Source: Verrucomicrobiia bacterium | GTDB lineage: Bacteria > Verrucomicrobiota > Verrucomicrobiia > Verrucomicrobiales > DEV007 | NCBI GenBank assembly: GCA_020439995.1 | Contig: JAGROY010000137.1 | Location: forward strand, 1 to 64,000 | Length of the DNA: 64,000 bases | Direction: 5' to 3' | Shown: piece after piece, positions 36,871 to 45,816 of the stretch | Layout: each line of letters opens with the position of its first letter | How positions within the stretch are numbered: position 1 is the stretch's first letter | Position numbers and translations under genes: made by a program | The notes under the pieces: model-generated | Told to the model about the DNA's origin: nothing | The model's input: the letters and a program-made list of their open reading frames with translations, nothing else | Database searches by the model: none

Positions 36871-38193
36871 CTATTTGGTCAGCCCAAACATTTCGGGAAG
36901 CCACAGGGACAACACGGGGATAAAAGTAATCGCCAGCAGTGCGATGATCATGGCGATAAAGAATGGAATCAGCGTGGGAGTAACCCGGGCAACGCTGATT
37001 TTGCCGACGCTGCATCCGATGAACAGGCATGAGCCGACCGGGGGCGTGCACAGGCCGATGCAAAGATTAGTGATCAGGATGATGCCAAAATGCAGGCCGG
37101 CCTCTGTTTCGTTGAGTCCGATCAGGGGCGCGAGCTTTTGCATGACTGGCAGAAAGATCGGAGTGAAAATGAGCACTGCAGGTGTCATGTCCATGAAGGT
37201 GCCGACGATCAGCAGGAGCAGGTTAATGGCCAGCATCAGCACGATGGGATTGTCGGCCAGGGGCAGCAGTGCGGCAGAGACTTCCTGAGGGACATTGTGG
37301 GTGATCAGCAGCCATGCCATTCCCTGGCTGGAGCCGATCAAAAGCATAATAACGCCGGTGGTGATACCTGCATTCAGCAGAATTCGCGGAAGGTCCGGCA
37401 GGGTTACTTCCCGGTAAACGACTACCGCCAGCGCGAACGCATATGCGACTGCAACGGCAGCCGCCTCTGTGGCAGAGAACAAGCCGCTTAGGATGCCGCC
37501 CATGACGATCACTACCAGCATCAGGCTCGGCACTGCGGTGACAAATGACTGACGCAGCACAGTGCCCGAAATGCGCTCGCCTGCGGCAAGGCCGCTACTG
37601 CGGGCGCGTAGAAAGCAGACGCTCATGATTGCCAGTCCCATAAGAATACCGGGAACGACGCCAGCGAGGAACAGTCCCGCGATCGACACTGATCCGGCAG
37701 CGACCGAGTAGACGATCATGATATTGCTCGGTGGAATGATGAGGCCGGTGGTCGCGGCAGTGACGGTAACCGAAACGTTGAGCGCGTTCGGGTAGCCTGC
37801 GCGTTTCATTTCAGGGAGCATGAACCCGCCGATCGACGAAACTGCTGCCGAAGCGGAGCCTGAAATGGATCCAAACAGCATGCATGTCAGGGTGTTCACG
37901 TAGGCGAGGCCGCCGGGGTAACGTCCGACCAGTGCAGCAGCGAAATCCATCAGCCGCCGAGCGATGCCCCCTTGTCCCATGAGTAGTCCGGAGACAATAA
38001 AAAAGGGAATCGCCAGCAGTGGAAAGCTGTCGATACCGTTCGCGAGTTTCATTGCCACCAGATATCCGGGATCGTAACCCGCCGCGAGCACGCCCAGAAA
38101 GGTGGCCATGGCGATGCTCACGGCGATGGGAACATCCAGTGCGAGCAGCAGTACGAAACCGAGCATCAGGATGGCGACGACGGGTTCTATCAT
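36871..38193 (-). CDS. dctM: TRAP transporter large permease (DctM)
   Basis: 440 residues from the ATG at 38193, inside an ATGA overlap with dctQ. The longer frame to 38577 is only a read through dctQ in another frame. The protein has 12-13 transmembrane helices and family blocks PVAVSIAMATFLGVL-like near the N-terminus, FFIVSGLLMGQGGIARRLMDFA, LFGSISGSASAAVSSIGGFM, ATTGLIIPPSNIMIVYS and LCIGLCTPPVGSCLFIG. It is the Na+-coupled large permease of a tripartite TRAP uptake system, probably for an organic acid such as a uronate released by the neighbouring enzymes (inferred from context). Confidence 0.94.
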   Translation of the reverse strand: MIEPVVAILMLGFVLLLALDVPIAVSIAMATFLGVLAAGYDPGYLVAMKLANGIDSFPLLAIPFFIVSGLLMGQGGIARRLMDFAAALVGRYPGGLAYVNTLTCMLFGSISGSASAAVSSIGGFMLPEMKRAGYPNALNVSVTVTAATTGLIIPPSNIMIVYSVAAGSVSIAGLFLAGVVPGILMGLAIMSVCFLRARSSGLAAGERISGTVLRQSFVTAVPSLMLVVIVMGGILSGLFSATEAAAVAVAYAFALAVVVYREVTLPDLPRILLNAGITTGVIMLLIGSSQGMAWLLITHNVPQEVSAALLPLADNPIVLMLAINLLLLIVGTFMDMTPAVLIFTPIFLPVMQKLAPLIGLNETEAGLHFGIILITNLCIGLCTPPVGSCLFIGCSVGKISVARVTPTLIPFFIAMIIALLAITFIPVLSLWLPEMFGLTK

Positions 38194-38726
38194 GGTGTGT
38201 CCGAAGGGGTGCGGGGCGATAGCAGATCGCGCACACTTTGAATCAAAATAAAGCATCCGGACAGGGGCACGGCCAGATAAACGAATCCCCGGGGGATGCC
38301 CAGAGCCGGGGTCATTTGGCCGGAGGCAAAGGTACGGCTGGTGAGCTGCCATCCGCCGTAGAGCAGGACGACTGCCGTGAACGTGATGACGATGAGCCGG
38401 GCTAGAATAGTGAAAATGGGGCGGGTGCCCGGATGGAATTTGTCGATCAGCCAGTCGATGCCGATGTGGGCCCGCTTTGAAAAACCGAGTGCCGAGCCGA
38501 ACATAGCCACCCAGACCAGCAGGAAGCGCGCGAGTTCCTCCGTCCACTGTGCCTGGCCATTGGGCAGGATGCCCCATTGCAGCTTAGTATTCAGATTCCC
38601 GAGCCAGCGCGAGCCCACGCCCCAGAGCACGTCCAGCACCAGCGCCGCCATGAGCACGATGATCAGGCCGCTCAGTGCCCTGACAAGTAGCCCTTCTTTC
38701 GGGGAGTTGGCATTGCTTTCGCTCAT
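38190..38726 (-). CDS. dctQ: TRAP transporter small permease (DctQ)
   Basis: 178 residues with four hydrophobic segments, the normal size and topology of DctQ. Family traits: WTEELARFLLVWVAMFGSALGFSKRAHIGIDWL in the middle, with the conserved E-R-F-x-x-W and H-I-x-x-D. Its ATG shares one base with the stop of dctP (TAATG) and its stop overlaps the ATG of dctM by 4 bp, so all three are one translationally coupled unit in the order P-Q-M. It helps hold the solute-binding protein against DctM. Confidence 0.92.
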   Translation of the reverse strand: MSESNANSPKEGLLVRALSGLIIVLMAALVLDVLWGVGSRWLGNLNTKLQWGILPNGQAQWTEELARFLLVWVAMFGSALGFSKRAHIGIDWLIDKFHPGTRPIFTILARLIVITFTAVVLLYGGWQLTSRTFASGQMTPALGIPRGFVYLAVPLSGCFILIQSVRDLLSPRTPSDTP

Positions 38727-39796
38727 TATTTCACGCTTCGGATTCTTTCCACCAATTCGCCAACGACTCCGCGCGCGAATTCATCGTAAACCGGTTCAAC
38801 TTTTTTCATGAATAGTGCAATGTCAGGCTCGAATACCTCCACTCCCTCTTTCGACTTCGCCTGCTCAAGACTCTCATGGCTCTTCTCTGCCCAGAGTTCG
38901 CGCTGATAAGTGCTTGAGTCCATTGATGCCTGCTTCAACCACTGGCGTTGCTCGGAGGTCAGGCTTTTCCACACCGTCGTGCTTATCAACAAGAGATCCG
39001 GCACGCGAGTGTGGGCGTCGAGGGTGAAAAACTTGCACACCTCTGAGTGCTTGTTTGAGACAAAGCTCGGCGGGTTGTTTTCCGCGCCATCGACCACTCC
39101 CTGCGCCAGGGCGGAATACAACTCACCCCATGCGATAGGAGTCGGCGACCCACCTAACGCTTCCACCATTTTCATCGCCACAGGGCTGCTCTGCACGCGG
39201 ATTTTCATCCCGCGTAGATCGTCTGGAGTGCGGATCATGCGGGTTTTGCTATAAAAATTTCGGCTGCCCGCATCGTAGTAGCACAGGCCATGCAGCCCGC
39301 TGCCTTCCGCACATGTCAGCAGTTCCTCGCCGATCTCTCCGTTGAGCGTTTTCCAGAGGTGATCTTCGCTCTCGAAGAGGTAGGGCAGCCCGAACACCTT
39401 CATCTCTTCCACAAATCCCTCCAGTGGCGCGGAGGATGTCTTTGTCATCGCCAGTTGACCGTTTTGCAGCTGCTCGATGCACTCGGTCTCACTTCCGAGT
39501 TGTCCGCTCGGATAAATATCAATCCGCATCGTATCGTCTGACAGTTCAACCACCCGTTCAGCCATGCGCAGCATCGCCAGATGAACCGGGTGTGCCGGAT
39601 CAAGGCTGTGCGCCAGTTTCAAAGTAACACGTCCGCTGGAGGCGGAACCCTTGCCGTTTTCCGAACGCGTCAGAACCGCAAAGCAAACCGTGGCAAGCAG
39701 TAGGCCCACGAGAATGCCTCCCACAAAGAGCGACAGTCGTGCGCCCAGAATTCTGGTCGGAGCAGTGGGGGGGGGCTTCGATGGGGGGGAGGGCAT
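38726..39796 (-). CDS. dctP: TRAP transporter solute-binding protein (DctP)
   Basis: 356 residues from the ATG at 39796. The frame is open to 39922, but the extra sequence antisense-reads a pectate-lyase remnant and is not used. An N-terminal helix (LSLFVGGILVGLLLATVCFAVL) can act as an uncleaved anchor or a signal. The mature part fits DctP: LKLAHSLDPAHPVHLAMLRMAERV, LQNGQLAMTKTSSAPL, VFGLPYLFES, RGMKIRVQSSPVAMKMVEALGGSPTPI with the conserved ligand Arg, and ALAQGVVDGAENNPPSFVSNKHSEV. The E-N-N-P segment resembles members that bind uronates or sugar acids. No Shine-Dalgarno sequence is evident. First gene of the TRAP operon. Confidence 0.92.
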   Translation of the reverse strand: MPSPPSKPPPTAPTRILGARLSLFVGGILVGLLLATVCFAVLTRSENGKGSASSGRVTLKLAHSLDPAHPVHLAMLRMAERVVELSDDTMRIDIYPSGQLGSETECIEQLQNGQLAMTKTSSAPLEGFVEEMKVFGLPYLFESEDHLWKTLNGEIGEELLTCAEGSGLHGLCYYDAGSRNFYSKTRMIRTPDDLRGMKIRVQSSPVAMKMVEALGGSPTPIAWGELYSALAQGVVDGAENNPPSFVSNKHSEVCKFFTLDAHTRVPDLLLISTTVWKSLTSEQRQWLKQASMDSSTYQRELWAEKSHESLEQAKSKEGVEVFEPDIALFMKKVEPVYDEFARGVVGELVERIRSVK

Positions 39797-40452
39797 GATA
39801 AGAGGGAGCAGCTTTGAAAAACTGTGCGAAAACTTCAAGCGCCAAGCGGAGAATGACCGGTTATGTTTCACTTGCCACCTGTATTGCCGGAAATGGTTCC
39901 TGCATTTCCGGGTGAAAATCACCGATGATCGCTATTTCCTCACAGCGGTCATTGCGTGACTGATTCCTCTGGATGCGATGTTCTTGCAAGCATCGTTCCG
40001 GTGCCTGTTACCGCATCATCGAATGCGATGTCCCTCTTGCCCCGGGAGACAGCGGTGTTCCGCTATTCAACGGTGACGCTAATCTTCTCGGATTGCAGGG
40101 CGTGGTTAGGGGGCGTTCGCTCCGCTTGGGTCGCAAGCTCAAAGCGGTCTCCAACCGTGCCAGCGCCGTCGCGCCGGACTGGTAGTGGATTCAGGAATTG
40201 CTCGACGCTGATCGGGCTGCGCAAAAGCGGTGGGTAAAGTGAGAGGATATTTCGGATGATGGTGCGCACGACCGCCCAGGCCCACGGATTGGAATTTGCG
40301 ACTTTGGTCGAAGGTATTTCCAGAGGCCTCTCGTTCCGTGAAAGTGTGCCAGGGCCTGGATATCCTGCTTTGATTTCTGCCGGAGAACTTCGAAAGGAGC
40401 GGGGGCGTAAATGAACTTGTTCTAAATGTGTGCATGTCGGATGGTGGATGAA
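39797..40452. other. Intergenic region between the TRAP operon and the pectate-lyase gene
   Basis: This 656-bp divergent gap contains the 43-bp lyase relic and no intact gene. Around 40045-40120 a plus-strand frame reads GDSGVPLFNGDANLLGLQGVV, which resembles the active-site region of trypsin-like proteases, but nothing else of such a protease is present. Promoters of both flanking transcripts must lie here, but I see no clear consensus. Confidence 0.5.
39872..39914 (+). pseudogene. Remnant of a second pectate-lyase gene (N-terminal piece)
   Basis: These 43 bases match 40582-40624 inside the intact pectate-lyase gene at 39 of 43 positions, with no gaps. In frame they read LPPVLPEMVPAFPG, against LPPVLLEMIPAFPG in the intact protein. 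No further lyase sequence follows on either side, so this is a relic of a duplicated copy or of a partial rearrangement. The offset between the two copies is exactly 710 bp. Confidence 0.75.
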
Positions 40453-42579
40453 ATGACAAGCTATCAACCATTTCGCGCCTGTTTCCTCGGGGCATTGGCA
40501 CTCGCTGGTGCAAGTTTGCTTTCGAATGCTGCGGCCCAGGAAGCAAAATCGCAGGCATCGACGCCGGGGCAAGTGCCTCCGTTGCCTCCTGTATTGCTGG
40601 AAATGATTCCTGCATTCCCGGGTGCATGGGGCGGGGGAATGTTTACCACTGGTGGTCGCGGTGGCCGGGTGATCGCGGTTACGAATTTGAACGACAGTGG
40701 CGAGGGCAGTTTTCGCGCAGCGATTGAGGCAGAGGGTCCGCGCATTGTTGTGTTTCGCGTCGCGGGGATCATTTACTTGGACAGCGCCATAGATATCGAC
40801 AATCCTGACATTACCATCGCCGGGCAGTCGGCTCCGGGTGACGGCGTTTGTCTGGCTCACGATTCGGTCAATATTAACACTAACAATGTGATTATGCGCC
40901 ATCTGCGCGTGCGGCGTGGTCGTCCGGAAGGCGGGCAGGGATCGGACAATATCGGTGGGAATCCCGAGAGCCAGATCATCGTTGACCATTGTTCCGCCAG
41001 TTGGGGAATGGATGAAAATCTGTCGCTCTATCGGCACATGAAATACCGGGAAGGGAAAACGGATCTCAAGTTTCCGGTTAAGAATCTGACTGTGCAGTAC
41101 TGCATTTCCAGTGAGGCATTGAACGCAAAGAACCACGCCTTCGGAGGTACATGGGGTGGGCTGGACGCAACGTTTCACCACAATCTTCTGGCCTGTAACA
41201 CCGGTCGGAATCCGTCGATCGGAATGGGTGGCGAGTTCGACTACCGCAACAACGTGGTATTCAATTGGCGTCACCGGACGATGGACGGTGGCGATGAAAC
41301 ATCGATGATCAATGTCATCAACAACTACTACAAGCCTGGCCCTGCAACCAATGCCAACATGCGCAATGTGATGGTGCGCATTGAGCAGCGCGACCAGTAC
41401 TCGCCCGGTCGATTGTTCGAAGCGGGCAACTGGTATCCGCTCGGAATTAAGCGTCCGGGAAAATGGTATGTGGCGGGAAACGTGTTCGAGGAATATCCCG
41501 AAATCACTACTGAAAACTGGAAGGGAATGCAGGGGCCGGAAGAATTGGCCAGGGTGAATACCGCCTTTGAGGGCTGGCCGGTAAACCAGCAGTCGGCCGA
41601 GGATGCGTATGAGGCAGTGCTTGCCAGTGCGGGTGCCACTCTGCCCCGGCGCGATGCTGTAGATGCCCGTGTCATCGAGGCCGTTCGCACCGGCAAAGTG
41701 CACAACGAAGACGGCATTGTCAGGGATCCGAAAGAAGTCGGTGGCTATCCCGACTACACTTTCGATGCCACTGCTGTACCGGTTGATGGTGACGGCGACG
41801 GTATGCCGGACAAGTGGGAAATGGCGAATGGCCTCAAGTTTGACGATCCCTCTGATGGTTCCACGGACAGCGATGCCGATGGATACACGAATGTGGAGGA
41901 ATTTCTCAATGGCACCGATCCACAGGAAGCGATCGATTACCGCAATCTGGGCAACAACGTCGATTCCAATAGTGGTGGGAAGATCACCGTTCAGACGTCC
42001 AGTTTGAATATGGATCCCGCATATACCAAAGTCTTGATCGCTCGTGCGGAAAAGATTATCGATGGAATGGAGGTCGAGGATTCTGCCAGGCGGTTGAACG
42101 TCCGTGATCTTATCGTCGCCCAGTATCGTACGCTGAGTTCCATTCACGATCAGCGGAATGCGGATCTCGCTTCTGCGGAAACTGCGAATATTAAAGAGGA
42201 GATCCGGTCAGAAGCCAAGGGCAAGGTAGACCTGCTGCACGCGTCTTACATCGCAGCTTTGGGTAAGGAGCTAAGAACTGAGCAAGTGAAGCAGGTAAAA
42301 GATGGAATGACTTACGGCGTGGTCGATCTCACATACGCAGTCTATCTGAAGATGCTTCCGGAGCTCACCGATGAGCAGAAGGCCACGATCATGAAGAATC
42401 TCGTCGAAGCACGGGAACTGGCGATGGACGGAGGATCCGCGAAAGAGAAGCACGAGATTTTCGGTAAGTACAAGGGCCGCATTAACAATTACCTTTCCAG
42501 AGAAGGATACGATCTTAGAACCGCATCCAAGGCGATGGAGGCAAAGTCATCGAAGGTTGGGAGTTTCCACAGTTTCTAG
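40453..42579 (+). CDS. Secreted pectate-lyase-like protein with calcium repeat and DUF3826-like tail
   Basis: 708 residues from the ATG at 40453; upstream in-frame codons exist, but this start puts the signal peptide (FLGALALAGASLLSNAAAQ) at the usual distance. Residues about 55-420 form a PL1-like right-handed beta-helix (AFPGAWGGGMFTTGGRGG, VTNLNDSGEGSFRAAIE, IIVDHCSASWGMDENLS, GGEFDYRNNVVFNW). Residues about 440-490 contain DGDGDGMPDKWEMANGL and STDSDADGYTNVEEFLNGTDP, a thrombospondin type 3-like calcium repeat. The end (about 520-700) looks like DUF3826 (RARLxVRDLIVAQYRTLSSIHD-type segment), often fused to such lyases. It should cleave polygalacturonate by beta-elimination, feeding uronates to the divergent TRAP system. 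Confidence 0.87.
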   Translation: MTSYQPFRACFLGALALAGASLLSNAAAQEAKSQASTPGQVPPLPPVLLEMIPAFPGAWGGGMFTTGGRGGRVIAVTNLNDSGEGSFRAAIEAEGPRIVVFRVAGIIYLDSAIDIDNPDITIAGQSAPGDGVCLAHDSVNINTNNVIMRHLRVRRGRPEGGQGSDNIGGNPESQIIVDHCSASWGMDENLSLYRHMKYREGKTDLKFPVKNLTVQYCISSEALNAKNHAFGGTWGGLDATFHHNLLACNTGRNPSIGMGGEFDYRNNVVFNWRHRTMDGGDETSMINVINNYYKPGPATNANMRNVMVRIEQRDQYSPGRLFEAGNWYPLGIKRPGKWYVAGNVFEEYPEITTENWKGMQGPEELARVNTAFEGWPVNQQSAEDAYEAVLASAGATLPRRDAVDARVIEAVRTGKVHNEDGIVRDPKEVGGYPDYTFDATAVPVDGDGDGMPDKWEMANGLKFDDPSDGSTDSDADGYTNVEEFLNGTDPQEAIDYRNLGNNVDSNSGGKITVQTSSLNMDPAYTKVLIARAEKIIDGMEVEDSARRLNVRDLIVAQYRTLSSIHDQRNADLASAETANIKEEIRSEAKGKVDLLHASYIAALGKELRTEQVKQVKDGMTYGVVDLTYAVYLKMLPELTDEQKATIMKNLVEARELAMDGGSAKEKHEIFGKYKGRINNYLSREGYDLRTASKAMEAKSSKVGSFHSF

Positions 42580-42801
42580 ATTTTCGATGTTAGCGGGCAG
42601 CGCTCTGGCCAGTTTTCAGAGGTAGTGCCGGAGGGGAATTGCCTCGTAACGGTGTCGGTGGGGAAATGCTGATGCAGCCGCGCCGATACTGTTAGTAGGA
42701 TTGTCGGAAGAATAAATGTCGCGACAACTTGATCCTCTCTGAGCCCAAAGAGAGATAGGGCAAAAGCGATTGTGCCGTCGAGCAGATTATCACGGAGATC
42801 C

Positions 42802-43854
42802 TTAGCAGGAAACCGCCTCACTGCTCTGATTTCTCTGGATTTTTTTCAGAGTGCGGAAGCTGATCAGTTTCTTGTTCTGCTCATCCCAAAGCCTGTAGGT
42901 GATCGACTTCAAGCTGACAAGGAAGCCCAGCGGTTCGACCTCCTGAAACAACGGATCGGACCGGTGGCATCGCTCAAGATTGTAGTTGGGGATTCTGGAG
43001 CTGAGGTGATGGATGTGATGGAATCCAATATTGCCGGAAAACCACTGCAGAATTTTTGGCAGTTTGTAGAACGAGCTGCCTTGCAGCGCAGCAGCAGTGT
43101 AGTCCCACTCATCGCTATGCTCCCAGTAGGCATCTTCGAACTGGTGTTGAACGTAGAACAACCACACTCCACCTGAGCCAGCGACGGCCATGGTGGTCAG
43201 CTGAATGATCAGCCATGGACCGAATCCGAACAAGGCAATCAGTCCTGAAACCATTGCGAGTACCGCAAGGTTCATGATCCACACAGAACGCTTTTCCCGT
43301 GGCTTCGCCGATGATGTGGGGATGCGCTGCACGATCAGAAAGAGAACCAGAGGAGCAATGACGAACAGGATCACAGGATTGCGGGCAAGGCGATAGGCGA
43401 ACTTCTTCCATCTGGATGCTTCAAGGTATTCCTGCACTGTCAGAGTCCAGATGTCACCCATGCCGCGACGGTCCAGGTCCCCCACAGTTGCGTGATGAAC
43501 AGAGTGCTCCCAACGCCAGTGGTGGAACGGGGTGAACGTCAGCAGTCCGCTGACAAATCCCCAGAAATGATTCGCACGGCGAGACTCAAAGAAAGAGCCG
43601 TGTCCACAGTCGTGAAAGATGATGAAAACGCGAATGAGCAGCCCACCTGCGAGAATTGCCAGAGGTACTGTCAACCACCACGAAACCGACAAGCTCAAAT
43701 ACATGAGAGCCCACATCACCAGGTAGCTTCCGACGGAATTCACTATCTGCCAGCTGGCGCGCCAGAAGCTGGGTTTCTCGTACTTTGCCACGAGTGACTT
43801 CCATTTGGCTGTCGACTCGCGGTGAATTTGCTTTTTGTCAGGCTTCGTATTCAT
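42802..43854 (-). CDS. Fatty acid desaturase
   Basis: 350 residues with four membrane segments and the three histidine boxes of the membrane di-iron desaturases: HDCGH at 81-85, HSVHH at 117-121 and HHIHH at 279-283. The second and third boxes are of the acyl-lipid type. It introduces a double bond into membrane fatty acyl chains, using O2 and an electron donor. The gene stands alone, converging on the pectate-lyase gene 222 bp away. There is no acyl carrier protein, ferredoxin or regulator beside it. The ATG at 43854 fits the expected N-terminus. Confidence 0.92.
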   Translation of the reverse strand: MNTKPDKKQIHRESTAKWKSLVAKYEKPSFWRASWQIVNSVGSYLVMWALMYLSLSVSWWLTVPLAILAGGLLIRVFIIFHDCGHGSFFESRRANHFWGFVSGLLTFTPFHHWRWEHSVHHATVGDLDRRGMGDIWTLTVQEYLEASRWKKFAYRLARNPVILFVIAPLVLFLIVQRIPTSSAKPREKRSVWIMNLAVLAMVSGLIALFGFGPWLIIQLTTMAVAGSGGVWLFYVQHQFEDAYWEHSDEWDYTAAALQGSSFYKLPKILQWFSGNIGFHHIHHLSSRIPNYNLERCHRSDPLFQEVEPLGFLVSLKSITYRLWDEQNKKLISFRTLKKIQRNQSSEAVSC

Positions 43855-44137
43855 TCAAAAATCTTTGCAAGGGCAATTTATAAATCGGGCGTATCCTAAG
43901 CACGCAATCGCTTCTGAGCAAGTGCGGGTGCGGCCTTTGAAATTTTGCACTCAACTCAAGGAATCCGCTGCTATTGTAGACCAGAACCAGAACGCATGCA
44001 GCCAGAGTTCCGAGGGAATTCGGCGGATCAACAATTTTTGGGATTTGATGTGCAATCGCTGCGTAGAGGGGCTTCGGAGAGCATATCTCAATTATGAGAA
44101 TGGATTCGCCGCGAAGGCAACGCCTGGCGCTGCACGG
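43855..44137. other. Intergenic region, nothing recognised
   Basis: 283 bp between the desaturase start and the end of the frameshifted repeat gene. No convincing frame, hairpin or promoter was found by eye. Confidence 0.5.
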
Positions 44138-45816
44138 TCAGAATTGTGCGTTCTCCAGGAATGCCCTGTCGGCGTCGGACAAGATCGGATTCTCGATCAG
44201 ATGCCGGGAGAGTTCTCCGGGTGATCGATCCATGATGTGGAGCAAGGCTTCACGTCGTTTTGCGTCGTCGATGATTGTCGCTGCGAGCGGGACCAGATCG
44301 TTTGAGTCGTTGCCTTTGGATGAGGTGATGTAGACCTGTGCGGCAGTGTCGCCGAACGGGCCGGGTTCAAGGTGCTCGATCCATTCTTGTGTGGCCGTAC
44401 GGTCAAGATTCGCGCGTTGGGTGACGATGGTCGTAGCGGCTGCGGCTTGAAAGGCGCTGTCAGGCAACTGCGCTGCGTACGTCATGGCGGCGGCGGAATC
44501 GAGTGTGACCCAACGTTCAAGTGCGGCGCGAGCGGCGGGCAGTGCCAGGGAATCATCGAGGCCTGCCGCCCAATTGATCGCCGCCTCAGGATCTTCGTTG
44601 GCAACTGGAATGCGATGGCTTCGGCAATTGCTGACGAGATCGTTGCGGGATCGGATTCGGAAATGATTTCCGCAGCGCGGGATGCGGGGACTGGCAATTC
44701 GTATCTGCTCAGTCGATCAGCTTCGGCAGCAGGATCGTCCATTGTAAGCAGATCCCGAAGTGCGTCCTCCGATCGGAGAGGCCATTGCGTTGCCTCCTCT
44801 GGTGTAGTGTAGAGTCCTCGTCTCTCCAGTTCTGCCGTGATGGCAGGGCGCTCCTCTTCGGTGGTGCCGTAGATCACACTTCGAGCGAGATGGTCTCGCT
44901 CCGCCTGGTTGGCACTGATCCCGATTTTTTCAATCAATTCGATCGCCTGCTGTGGATCCTTATCTGCGGCGTTCAGAGCTAAATTTCCGAGGAGTGTGTC
45001 ATCGTAAGGGTAATCTTCGAAATACTTCAGAACCTGTTCCATGCCAAACTCAAAGTCTTTGGCGAATGCACCAGTGATCAGGGATTTTACCATTCCTTTG
45101 TTGTTCCAGCCCGTGTTTTCATCAGCCCAGCGTTTCGCCGCCTCATGATCCTTTTTCGCCAGCGCGGCAAAGGCGAAATCCACGCACGGATGCTGGTAGT
45201 TTTCCTCGATCAAAAGGTTGAGAAACGCATTCAACGAATTCGCTGATGCGGTCTGGAAAATCCCATCGCCAATTGTTGTGGTGCGATCCAGCACTTCCAA
45301 TGTCAGCGCTGCACTCCCTCGCTTCATCGCTTCCGCGAGTGCACGGTCGGAGACGTAATTGTGGGAGAAGGTGTTTCCAGATGCACCAAAATCAGGCATT
45401 GCATCGAGATGCCGGAAAGCTGCAACGGGATCTTTCAGCGACCAGTGTTGCATCATGCGCGACAATCTTCTTTGATCGCCAGTCGCCCGGAGACGGTCCG
45501 CAGCGCTCACGGGATCCAGCTCGATGAGGCGAGCGAGAATGCGGTCTTGGCAGATGCGGTTTGCGGGATCATGCCACAGAGCCCAGAGCTCTTCAAAGCT
45601 GGCCGAGTCGATCGTCTGAAAAATTGCAAGCTGAGCGGCGAAGCGTGGCGAATCCTCCGCATTCGGCGATTCGATCTTTGATGGTAACGCAGCGGAAGCC
45701 AATATAGGTGCGGCTTCAGGACTCGTGAGCGGTGACTGACGTTGGCCTTTTCCAAAGAACCATCCCAGACCTCCTGACACTGCGAGGCAGATTGCGACGA
45801 TGGTGGCGTGCTTCAT
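44138..45816 (-). pseudogene. Frameshifted DPxxAxxWA repeat-family gene (second gene of pair 2)
   Basis: From the ATG at 45816 the protein has an anchor (IVAICLAVSGGLGWFFGKG) and family units (LARLIELDPVSAADRLRA, HWSLKDPVAAFRHLDAMP). The frame stays family-like to SESDPATIS near 44650, then degenerates into a run ending at 44482. The family sequence resumes in the frame one base back, PVANEDPEAAINWAAGLDDS, and continues to a stop at 44138. The joined product would be about 559 residues, with no stop between. There is no slippery heptamer or long homopolymer at the junction (44608-44650), so this is a one-base loss or a sequencing error rather than obvious programmed frameshifting. Its ATG overlaps the upstream stop by 4 bp. 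Confidence 0.75.

Noticed and set aside
38194-38577. Upstream extension of the dctM frame
   Set aside because: It reads through dctQ in another frame; the ATG at 38193 has the expected overlap and N-terminus.
40045-40120. GDSGVPLFNG-like trypsin active-site motif in the intergenic region
   Set aside because: No His or Asp motifs, no gene-length frame and no start signal accompany it; a chance match is more likely, though decay of an old protease gene cannot be excluded.
40063-42147. A 694-residue open frame on the minus strand
   Set aside because: It is antisense to the pectate-lyase gene, lacks any family motif and has the unusual composition of a shadow frame; the plus-strand gene is unambiguous.
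42576-42821. 81-residue minus-strand frame after the desaturase gene
   Set aside because: It partly overlaps the desaturase stop region, has no ribosome-binding site and no recognised domain; its hydrophobic middle is not enough to call a gene.
43835-44224. 129-residue plus-strand frame in the intergenic region
   Set aside because: It runs antisense into the repeat-family gene and has no domain, signal or ribosome-binding site.
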